Assembly (NCBI GenBank): GCA_003136515.1
Contig: PLEU01000187.1
Coordinates: forward strand, 794-13,175
Reading direction: 5' to 3'
DNA from: Spartobacteria bacterium
Lineage (GTDB): Bacteria; Verrucomicrobiota; Verrucomicrobiae; Chthoniobacterales; UBA6821
Length of the DNA stretch: 12,382 bases
The translations under genes were made by a program, and so were the position numbers. The notes under the pieces are model-generated. The model was not told the origin of the DNA, did not search any database, and saw nothing but the letters and a program-made list of their open reading frames with translations. Shown here in pieces: positions 6,412-12,382 of this stretch (its first letter is position 1; each line of letters begins with the position of its first letter).

Positions 6412-7581
6412 TTACAAAACCTCTACACCCGGCCGCTGGTGTCGGAAGCATGAGAGCTGAGGCGTAACCTTAAAATCCTTTGACAGGGCGATGGCCTTAA
6501 ACTGCCTGCCCAAGATTCCGGGATTAAGAAGTGTTTGAAGGGCCCTGAGATCCCGCTGTTTTTCTTCCAAGATAGGCCTGTTCAGAGAATCACCGAGTGA
6601 GCGCAGCCATGGTTCCGCTGCCCCGACAAGAAAGTGGTGCTGATCACTGTAGCCGAGTATTTCAAATCCTATTTCGCGTGCCTGAGCTGCCAGGCACGTG
6701 AAATCCACCTGAGCTGTGATATCGCGCAGGCCCGGTTCCGGCAGGGGATCATGGAATCGCTGGTGTGCTTGGTACGCCACCAAGGTTCCATCGGCCCGGT
6801 GTGGTGAATAGCGATCCTCTCCAGCCTGACCATAATCAATGGTGAGGATGACGCCTCTTTCCATTCGTTCATGGAGTGTTCTTAACCACGGCCTCATGCC
6901 CGGATTCACTTCTGCGCGAAACCCGACAGGAAGAGTCTTTGGCAAAAAATCGACGTCCCTCCGAAGCTCCGGATCAGAGATCTGTTTTGTGCACAAGATG
7001 AGATCTTCCTGCCCATTTTTCACCACGAATTCCTGAAGCCAGCAGACTCCATCCCATTGAAGAGAGTGTACGGGAAAAGCATCGAGGAGTTCATTGGAAA
7101 GATGAATTCCTGTGAAATTGGGAAGTTCCTCCACAGATCCAACCCAGGAGATATTCTGGAGAGATTGCACCGGCTGGAGCATGGCCTGTTGCCGCGTGCG
7201 GTTGATCGCGAAGGGCTCCACAATCACATAGCGAAGGGCCTCGGAAAATGGGCCTCCTTCGCTTATAATTGAAGCCAGAATATCCCCCGCGAGCGTGCCA
7301 TCATGGGCACCCTGTTCGACCAGTGTGAAACAAGAAGGGCATCCCATCCGATCCCAGACTTCACGCACAACCGAGGCGAGGAGTCCTCCATAAATTTTCC
7401 CAACACTGACACTGGTAAAAAAATCCCCTTCCTTACCGACTCGTGCACGACCCGCAGCATAGTAGCCATGTTCGGGATGGTAGAGAGCCGTTTCCATGAA
7501 CCGCACAAAGGGAAGCTCCCCGCCGGCGGAGTCGATCTCTTGCGCTAAGAACAGTGATAGGGGACATGGTCGTGATGGCAT
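6412..7581 (-). CDS. MidA/NDUFAF7-like SAM-dependent methyltransferase
   Basis: The 389-residue product belongs to the COG1565 family (bacterial relatives of mitochondrial NDUFAF7/MidA). Visible family elements are RFMETALYHPEHGYY (27-41), GDFFTSVSVG (52-61), the SAM-binding motif I region LVEQGAHDGTLAGDIL (87-102), NELLDAFPV (163-171), LTIDYGQAGEDRY (246-258) and DITAQVDFT (287-295). NDUFAF7 dimethylates an arginine on the complex I subunit NDUFS2 during assembly; the substrate of bacterial members is mostly unknown. Here motif I reads GAHDG rather than the common GPGRG. The ATG is preceded by AGGA at about 4 nt, a weak ribosome site. It is the last gene of a minus-strand group, 31 bp after the proline-rich protein, and its stop is 2 bp from that of sufD. 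The family call is solid; the role is inferred. Confidence 0.9.
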   Translation of the reverse strand: MPSRPCPLSLFLAQEIDSAGGELPFVRFMETALYHPEHGYYAAGRARVGKEGDFFTSVSVGKIYGGLLASVVREVWDRMGCPSCFTLVEQGAHDGTLAGDILASIISEGGPFSEALRYVIVEPFAINRTRQQAMLQPVQSLQNISWVGSVEELPNFTGIHLSNELLDAFPVHSLQWDGVCWLQEFVVKNGQEDLILCTKQISDPELRRDVDFLPKTLPVGFRAEVNPGMRPWLRTLHERMERGVILTIDYGQAGEDRYSPHRADGTLVAYQAHQRFHDPLPEPGLRDITAQVDFTCLAAQAREIGFEILGYSDQHHFLVGAAEPWLRSLGDSLNRPILEEKQRDLRALQTLLNPGILGRQFKAIALSKDFKVTPQLSCFRHQRPGVEVL

Positions 7582-7612
7582 GAGTTCCTATTATCCCAGG
7601 CCCTGAGAGTCC

Positions 7613-9157
7613 CTACTCTTCCCTAGTGACCTCACGGGCATAGACATTGATCTGTCCATCCTTTTCCCGCTTCACCGCGTTGATCAGGAATGGACGCAAT
7701 GCATCGCGCGATATCGTATTCCCCTCTGGTGGAGGCTCGTCCCCGACCGGAAACTCCACAATCACCCGGATTTTGGAACTCGGTCCGATAGGTAGACCTG
7801 CGAGAATTCCTTCGGGCCTGAGCACGGCTTTCCCGTTCCCAGCTGCCGTGACCACAAAACGCCCCCGGAGATAATGATGCTGCCGGCCGATTCCATGTGT
7901 CGCCAATTCCTGAGTATCCGAAGCGTCCAGAAGCTCTCCTCGCGGCATCATTCCAGGGGCGTAAACCGGCCATGCTGCCGGGACAGTCGCGGTGTTGGTC
8001 GCATTTGTTGACGTCATCGCCACCTCTCCTGGAGCTGGTGAATTAGTCACCGGACTTTGAGAGGCAGACTCAGGGGGAGGCACAGGCGCCGGCGTTGAGG
8101 TCGGGGGTGCAGGTGTCGGAATCGGTGTCGGTGTACTGATTGGGGTCACCACGACAGGTGCGGGGGTCGAGACCGGAGTGCCGACCGGAATGGCAGGGAG
8201 GACAGGCTCTTCATTAACGGGTAGGGCCCGTGCGACCTGTTTCTCATTGGTCGTCTCTTCATTGGAGTTTTGAGATACTGGAAGAGCTTTTTCAATGTGC
8301 GGGGTCGGCGTCGGGAGTGGGGTTTCATCCTGCATCCTGACGAGGTTGCCGCGGTTCTGTCCCGAATGATCACCGACAAACGATCCGCTTGATATCTGAT
8401 CCACCATGGATGCCGTGAGGATCGGAAGCCCCGCTTCAAGATTGAGTTCTTCAGGCGGTGTCAGGGAGAAGCTTGCGGGTCCCTGACCGGATCCGTAGGT
8501 CCCGTAGAGGAGTGGCATCGTGGTAAGCTTGATCCTGTTATCCGGGAGGCGGTCGATATGGATAACCGCGGAGAGATCGAGCGGTTTCTCTAGCTTAATC
8601 TGTTGTCCTGCGCGAAGTGATCTTTCCAAAGCTGCCAGATTCCTCTCATCGGCGGTAAACACCTGCTCTAGCAGGATTTCCGGTTGTTCGACTGCCTGAA
8701 GAAGTGCGACATAACCAGAACTGCAGAACGTCTTTTCAGAAAGTGGCATGGCACCCAGAACCCGGTAGTTCCCGACAGCATACGGAACCAGATCGCGACA
8801 CTGGCGGTAGTTACGGATAAAGTTTCGTAGCAGGGTTTCATTATTGAGGCGTATTTCCCCTGCAGTCATTGAACCAAATCGATCCAGAAGCTCACCCGGT
8901 TTTAGAAATTCTCCGCGAGGAGCGGCCGTGATTTCGAAGCGCTGTGGCGGTTCTAACTTGTGCAGACGTTGCAGCAAACGGTAGTTCGCGACTTTCTCCG
9001 GTCGCGCAAAGACATAATAGCTTCCCATCCAGCAGAGAAAGACGATGCCGATAAGAATGAAAATAAATACGGTCCAGCCGAAGAGTCCATCAGACGGTTC
9101 GGCCACCCTGCGTTGTCCAGCGTGACCGTGGTAACCGTAATATTTTTTGCCAGCCAT
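7613..9157 (-). CDS. Proline-rich single-pass membrane protein of unknown function
   Basis: I do not recognise this 514-residue protein. It has a polar, Tyr/His/Gly-rich N-terminus (about 1-25), one membrane helix (about 27-48, GLFGWTVFIFILIGIVF), an ordered-looking region (about 52-260) with acidic and hydrophobic patterning, a low-complexity Pro/Thr/Ala linker (about 278-375, many TPxP and TPAP units) and a short folded C-terminal region (about 395-514) rich in valine and beta-strand patterns. Basic residues before the helix (QRR at 15-17) and a Gly-Ser-Tyr-Tyr stretch after it suggest that the bulk is periplasmic, with the Pro-rich part as a spacer through the cell wall. The ATG lacks a Shine-Dalgarno. 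It lies between the Fe-S carrier (66 bp upstream) and the methyltransferase (31 bp downstream), so all three may be one transcript, but that does not give a function. Confidence 0.8.
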   Translation of the reverse strand: MAGKKYYGYHGHAGQRRVAEPSDGLFGWTVFIFILIGIVFLCWMGSYYVFARPEKVANYRLLQRLHKLEPPQRFEITAAPRGEFLKPGELLDRFGSMTAGEIRLNNETLLRNFIRNYRQCRDLVPYAVGNYRVLGAMPLSEKTFCSSGYVALLQAVEQPEILLEQVFTADERNLAALERSLRAGQQIKLEKPLDLSAVIHIDRLPDNRIKLTTMPLLYGTYGSGQGPASFSLTPPEELNLEAGLPILTASMVDQISSGSFVGDHSGQNRGNLVRMQDETPLPTPTPHIEKALPVSQNSNEETTNEKQVARALPVNEEPVLPAIPVGTPVSTPAPVVVTPISTPTPIPTPAPPTSTPAPVPPPESASQSPVTNSPAPGEVAMTSTNATNTATVPAAWPVYAPGMMPRGELLDASDTQELATHGIGRQHHYLRGRFVVTAAGNGKAVLRPEGILAGLPIGPSSKIRVIVEFPVGDEPPPEGNTISRDALRPFLINAVKREKDGQINVYAREVTREE

Positions 9158-9223
9158 GCCGTGAAATTGAGTTTATTCGAAAAATGAACGATGAATGAAA
9201 ACTGAAAGCCTGAGACTGCGGAA

Positions 9224-9556
9224 TCAAACTGCCTGTTTGCCCGCTGGTTCAAACGAGGTACCGCAGCCGCAGCTCCGCGCGGCCCGGGGATTGATTACTC
9301 TAAAGCCGCTTCCGGTGAGACCGTCTGTGTAATCAATCGTGCATCCTTCCAGATGGGCAATGCTATCAGGGGCTATGGCCACCACAGCCCCGTCGCGTTC
9401 CGCTATTTCATCACCGGTTTGAGGTCCCCCCAGACTCATCTCATACTGAAGGCCCGCGCAACCCCCTTTTTCCACCGCAAGACGGAGACCCGGCGAGCCT
9501 CGTTCAAGTGCCAGTTCTCGCAGATGCCTTGCTGCCTGCTCCGTGATCAAAATCAT
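9224..9556 (-). CDS. A-type Fe-S carrier (IscA/SufA/ErpA family, HesB-like)
   Basis: From ATG 9556 the product is 110 residues, the usual length for A-type carriers. It has the three family cysteines: Cys33 in KGGCAG and the CGC pair (Cys96 and Cys98 in SCGCGTSF), which bind a [2Fe-2S] or [4Fe-4S] cluster or iron. An extra Cys at 72 is not part of the motif. The protein takes clusters from scaffolds such as SufBCD, encoded about 3 kb away on the opposite strand, and passes them to client enzymes. A longer start at 9637 adds 27 residues (MKKENRRTLG...) with AGGAA about 9 nt upstream; I prefer 9556 because that gives the family length and because a promoter-like pair lies directly upstream of it. 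Which of IscA, SufA or ErpA it matches best cannot be decided from sequence alone. Confidence 0.9.
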   Translation of the reverse strand: MILITEQAARHLRELALERGSPGLRLAVEKGGCAGLQYEMSLGGPQTGDEIAERDGAVVAIAPDSIAHLEGCTIDYTDGLTGSGFRVINPRAARSCGCGTSFEPAGKQAV

Positions 9557-9562
9557 CCTATA

Positions 9563-9591
9563 GTGATAAGGAAGCGTGACCCCGAAGTCAA
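9563..9591 (-). promoter_or_regulatory. Possible promoter for the A-type carrier gene
   Basis: On the minus strand, TTGACT (9591-9586, 5 of 6 to TTGACA) and TATCAC (9568-9563, 4 of 6 to TATAAT) are exactly 17 bp apart. A start 7 nt after the -10 falls on the A of the ATG at 9556, so the message would be leaderless. Confidence 0.4.
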
Positions 9592-9632
9592 ACAAGCCGC
9601 TGGAAACGCCGAGTGTGCGGCGGTTTTCCTTC

Positions 9633-9661
9633 TTCATACTTCATAATTCCTGCCTCATAAT
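9633..9661 (+). promoter_or_regulatory. Possible promoter for mutL
   Basis: TTCATA (9633-9638, 4 of 6) and CATAAT (9656-9661, 5 of 6) are 17 bp apart. The expected start near 9668 is only 2 nt before the mutL ATG at 9670, in agreement with the missing Shine-Dalgarno there. Confidence 0.35.
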
Positions 9662-9669
9662 TATCAGTT

Positions 9670-11388
9670 ATGGGCCAGATAAGACTCCTTTCCGACGTGC
9701 TGGCAAGCCAGGTAGCGGCCGGTGAGGTGGTGGAGCGCCCTGCCTCCGTGGTCAAGGAACTCCTGGAAAACTCCATTGATGCCGGGGCCCGGCGGATCAC
9801 GGTGGAATTTCAGCATGGAGGCATACGCCTCATTCGCGTGACCGATGATGGCTGGGGGATGGATCGTTCCGATGCCCTTCTCTGCTTGGAACGTCATGCC
9901 ACAAGCAAAATCAAGGAGAGTGCCGATCTTGCTGCAATTCACACGCTCGGTTTCCGGGGGGAAGCTCTTCCAAGCATCGCAAGTGTCTCCCGTTTCCGGC
10001 TCTCCACTCGCCTGAGGGAAGAGGAAGTTGGGACGCGTATTGAGGTTATCGGCGGAAAAATCACCGAGGTGAAGGATTCCGGTGAGGCACCCGGAACGCG
10101 GATCGAGGTTGCAGATATCTTTTTTAATGTTCCCGCTCGCCGGAAATTTCTCCGGGGAGAGCACACCGAGGCGGCTCATCTTCTCCAGCAGATCGAGACA
10201 CTTGCCGTTGCTCACCCCGAGATTTCTTTCGTTTGCCGAAGGGATGAGCGAGAGGTGTTGCGCTTGGCTGCCACTGAAGAAGTTTCCGTCCGCCTCCGTG
10301 ATCTGCACGGGGAGGATTTCCTGAGAAAGCTCCTTCCTGTTCGACCGTCGGAAAATCAGGGGATCCGGGTCCACGGATGGATCGCCCGTCCCGGAGAGGG
10401 ACGTACTGACCGCACACTCCAGATGCTTTTCGTCAATGGCCGCATGATTCGCAGCCCAATTCTGTCTCTACCGCTACGTGAAGCCTGCGACGGTGTACTG
10501 GCAAAGGGCCTACATCCCCCCGCAGTGCTCTTCTTTGAGATGGATCCTGCAGCGGTGGATTGCAATGTGCATCCGGCGAAGAGGGAGGTGCGATTCCGTG
10601 ATCCTGCTATCGTGCGCTCCGTAGCATTTCAGGCTGCAAAAATGGCTTGGAAGGAAGCTTCTCCTCATTCCGGACTGGAACGCTTCCATGAGGTTTCCAA
10701 CCATGTCGTCGGCATATGGAATGCCACACCGCATTCCAATCAGGCAGAATTCGACTCTCGGGAGAGCTATCCCTCAGCCCGGATTCATGAAGAAACCCCG
10801 GCTTTCCACTTTTCGTTGCCACGATATTTGGGGCTCCTGTCTGAGCGATATCTTCTCTTTGAGGATCAAGAAAGCCTTTTGATGGTTGAGATAAGGGGGG
10901 CGCGAGAACGCATCTTGTATGAGCGCTTTTTGAAGCGGCTAGGCTCCGGGGATTTGGAGAGCCAGAGACTTCTGCTCCCGGAGGTTCTCGAAATGTCTCC
11001 CGCGGAGCTAGTCTGGATAGACGCACACCGATCGCTGCTCCACAAAGCAGGACTTGTCGCTGAATCGTTTGGCACAGGCAGTCTGAAAGTTGATGCCATA
11101 CCTGCCGATACTTCCGCTCTTCCAGTAGCGGAAATCGTTGGGCGGCTTGTGGATGAAATCAGGACGCTTGAGGACTCACCAAACCTGGATCATCAGGGAA
11201 AAGAAGTCCTTGCCGCCTCCGTTGCTCGTCTTGTGGCTGTTGGGGCGCGCCTACCTGCGGGGGAAGAAGCGGCACAGCTTCTCCTGCGAGAGCTTCTCTC
11301 CTGCGAGCTTCCCTACGCGACTCCAAAAGGCCGCCCCACCATCAATCAACTGGGAAGAGGGGAACTCCAAAGACGCTTCACGGCATAA
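9670..11388 (+). CDS. mutL: MutL mismatch-repair ATPase, endonuclease motifs degenerate
   Basis: The 572-residue product has a complete GHKL ATPase domain: VVKELLENSIDAGA with catalytic Glu30 and Asn34, DDGWGM (59-64), RHATSK (75-80), GFRGEAL (94-100), FFNVPARRKFL (151-161) and the second-domain DCNVHPAKREVRF (297-309). A divergent linker (about 330-380) leads to a C-terminal dimerisation domain. The three metal-site motifs of endonuclease MutL are altered: DQHA(X)2E(X)4E reads EIRG-AR-E...E (407-418), the ACxxA site reads AASVA (515-519), and CPHGRP reads TPKGRP (551-556). The protein should still bind ATP and couple MutS to downstream repair proteins, but it probably lacks strand-nicking activity. 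Length is normal. The ATG has no Shine-Dalgarno and a promoter may sit directly upstream. The last 11 bp overlap the end of the PEP-CTERM gene on the other strand. Confidence 0.97.
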   Translation: MGQIRLLSDVLASQVAAGEVVERPASVVKELLENSIDAGARRITVEFQHGGIRLIRVTDDGWGMDRSDALLCLERHATSKIKESADLAAIHTLGFRGEALPSIASVSRFRLSTRLREEEVGTRIEVIGGKITEVKDSGEAPGTRIEVADIFFNVPARRKFLRGEHTEAAHLLQQIETLAVAHPEISFVCRRDEREVLRLAATEEVSVRLRDLHGEDFLRKLLPVRPSENQGIRVHGWIARPGEGRTDRTLQMLFVNGRMIRSPILSLPLREACDGVLAKGLHPPAVLFFEMDPAAVDCNVHPAKREVRFRDPAIVRSVAFQAAKMAWKEASPHSGLERFHEVSNHVVGIWNATPHSNQAEFDSRESYPSARIHEETPAFHFSLPRYLGLLSERYLLFEDQESLLMVEIRGARERILYERFLKRLGSGDLESQRLLLPEVLEMSPAELVWIDAHRSLLHKAGLVAESFGTGSLKVDAIPADTSALPVAEIVGRLVDEIRTLEDSPNLDHQGKEVLAASVARLVAVGARLPAGEEAAQLLLRELLSCELPYATPKGRPTINQLGRGELQRRFTA

Positions 11389-12382
11389 AATTGGGTCGGG
11401 AACCAAGATTGATAACTCGCCTTCTGCTGGGGATTACGAGAGACAGAACACCGAGGAGAATAAGTGTCCAAGTCGAGGGTTCGGGAATCGCCACCCCGCT
11501 GATCCAGAGGGCGCTGTTGTTAATGCTGATTGTGTAGTTGTAGCCATTGAGACCAAGAGCCGCGAAGTTGTTAGTCGTGAAGGAGCTATAGGTTGTCCCC
11601 CAGGAGAAAAACTCAATCGGATTGCTGCTCAAGGTATCCCCGGCAAGGTTGAAGTTGTAAACATACTGACCATTCAGGGTAAGGAATAGTGTGTTGAGGT
11701 ATGCTCCCTGGTTGAGATTGGGAAGGGCGATCGTGCCCGCTGGATTGGTCCATGTCAGTACACTGATAGTAGCATTTGTTGTGAGTGAAAGAGTCCCTCC
11801 GTTGAGAAGCACCGTGCTGTGGCCGAAGGCATTGCCGCTTGCCGCCACCAGCGTTCCCCTCTGGATGGTGGTGGTGCCATAGTATGTGTTGCTGCCGCTC
11901 AGGATTGTCGTGCCACTCCCGAGCTGGTTGACCAGAGCAGTATTGTTATCGAAGGAGAGGAGGGAATTCGTAATCGGTACCGTGTTCGTCTGGTTAAAAT
12001 TGAGGGAGCCTCCGTAACTCCCAAAGGTGATACTGGGAGAAATGATGGTTCCGGCGCTGTCGTTGCCCCCATAGGAACCAATATTGATGACGCCTATTGG
12101 CGTAGTACCAGTGTCAATCGTGATGTTTGGGGCAGTCACCGTTGCTCCGTTAGCCGCGGTCAGGTTGCCGTTCACATCGAGAGGCACAGCGTTTGTAAAG
12201 AGAGATCCTGCTCCCGTCACCAGAACGGAGTCATTTGAAGAGAGGGTCGAACCATTAATGACGGATACATTGACTGCATTCCCACTATTGTTCGACATCA
12301 CATTAACGCTTCCTCCATTTGAAATAATCAGACTGTTTCCATTGCCTCCATTATAGCCTACGAGCAGGCCGCCATTAGCATT
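11378..12382 (-). CDS. PEP-CTERM sorting-domain protein with autotransporter-type beta-strand repeat (C-terminal part, 5' end outside the window)
   Basis: The frame is open from the window edge to TGA at 11378-11380, giving the last 334 residues. The GTG at 12301 is unlikely to be the true start because the frame continues upstream. The visible part is rich in Asn, Gly, Thr and Ser with short beta-strand repeats, typical of secreted beta-helix proteins; GTTILSGSNTYYGTTTIQRG followed by GTLVAASGN matches the autotransporter-associated beta-strand repeat. The C-terminus has the PEP-CTERM layout: IPEPSTW, a helix TLILLGVLSLVIP, then SRRR. Such proteins are exported and anchored or cleaved by an exosortase, and are common in Verrucomicrobiota and other Gram-negatives that make exopolysaccharide. 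A 12-residue tail (VINLGSRPNFMP) follows RRR, longer than usual. Its last codons overlap the final 11 bp of mutL. Role unknown. Confidence 0.85.
   Translation of the reverse strand, partial: NANGGLLVGYNGGNGNSLIISNGGSVNVMSNNSGNAVNVSVINGSTLSSNDSVLVTGAGSLFTNAVPLDVNGNLTAANGATVTAPNITIDTGTTPIGVINIGSYGGNDSAGTIISPSITFGSYGGSLNFNQTNTVPITNSLLSFDNNTALVNQLGSGTTILSGSNTYYGTTTIQRGTLVAASGNAFGHSTVLLNGGTLSLTTNATISVLTWTNPAGTIALPNLNQGAYLNTLFLTLNGQYVYNFNLAGDTLSSNPIEFFSWGTTYSSFTTNNFAALGLNGYNYTISINNSALWISGVAIPEPSTWTLILLGVLSLVIPSRRRVINLGSRPNFMP

Noticed and set aside
6425..6442. Possible terminator ACACC/GGTGT after sufD
   Set aside because: The stem is only 5 bp, the loop is 8 nt and no T-tract follows; it lies inside the methyltransferase coding region.
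8090..8170. Tandem DNA repeat or CRISPR-like array
   Set aside because: The repeating GGTGTCGG-type units are codons for the Thr-Pro spacer of the membrane protein and have no constant repeat/spacer spacing.
10866..11099. Minus-strand open frames inside mutL
   Set aside because: They lie opposite a clear mutL reading frame and show no family features; several such frames overlap here.
11138..11689. Plus-strand 183-codon open frame spanning the end of mutL
   Set aside because: It overlaps mutL in another frame and is antisense to the PEP-CTERM gene; its residue composition is unlike a real protein.
12298..12301. True start of the PEP-CTERM gene at GTG 12301
   Set aside because: The frame stays open to the window edge with the same repeat-like composition (for example GGNGNSLIISNGG), so the gene begins further upstream.

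Overview
The window reads as a chromosomal stretch from a Verrucomicrobiota-like bacterium. The phylum is an inference. It rests on the C-terminal PEP-CTERM sorting signal joined to an autotransporter-type beta-strand repeat (minus strand, right end), the unusual gene neighbourhood, and the frequent lack of Shine-Dalgarno sequences. There are no rRNA or tRNA genes, no insertion sequences and no CRISPR array. Most of the window is ordinary housekeeping DNA.

Layout. (1) 1-129 is the 3' end of the 2-oxoglutarate dehydrogenase E2 gene, followed by a possible intrinsic terminator and a gene-poor stretch that holds one signal-peptide-like micro-ORF (409-477). (2) 508-2174 carries two minus-strand genes, an M48-type membrane zinc metallopeptidase and a YjbQ/UPF0047 protein, separated by 284 bp with several short hairpins and no convincing gene. 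(3) A divergent control region (2175-2308) precedes a plus-strand cluster: a Fur/PerR-family regulator, then sufC, sufB and sufD (2309-6409), the core SufBCD Fe-S scaffold. No cysteine desulfurase, SufE/SufU or SufT gene lies beside them. (4) A minus-strand group (9556 down to 6412) holds an A-type Fe-S carrier, a proline-rich single-pass membrane protein of unknown function, and a MidA/NDUFAF7-like methyltransferase. It converges on sufD with only 2 bp between the stop codons. (5) mutL (9670-11388) is read divergently from the carrier gene. (6) The right edge is the C-terminal part of a large exported PEP-CTERM protein on the minus strand, whose stop codon lies inside the end of mutL.

How the genes fit together. 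The middle of the window has an iron-sulfur and respiration theme: a metal- or peroxide-sensing regulator, the SufBCD scaffold, a cluster carrier, and a methyltransferase whose mitochondrial relative assists complex I assembly. The most unusual points are: the Fur/PerR protein has a cysteine where PerR has the metal ligand Asp85; MutL has lost the recognisable endonuclease motifs although it is not obviously from the MutH-bearing gammaproteobacteria; and the PEP-CTERM protein has a 12-residue extension after its arginine anchor. I found no clear new defence or mobile system here.
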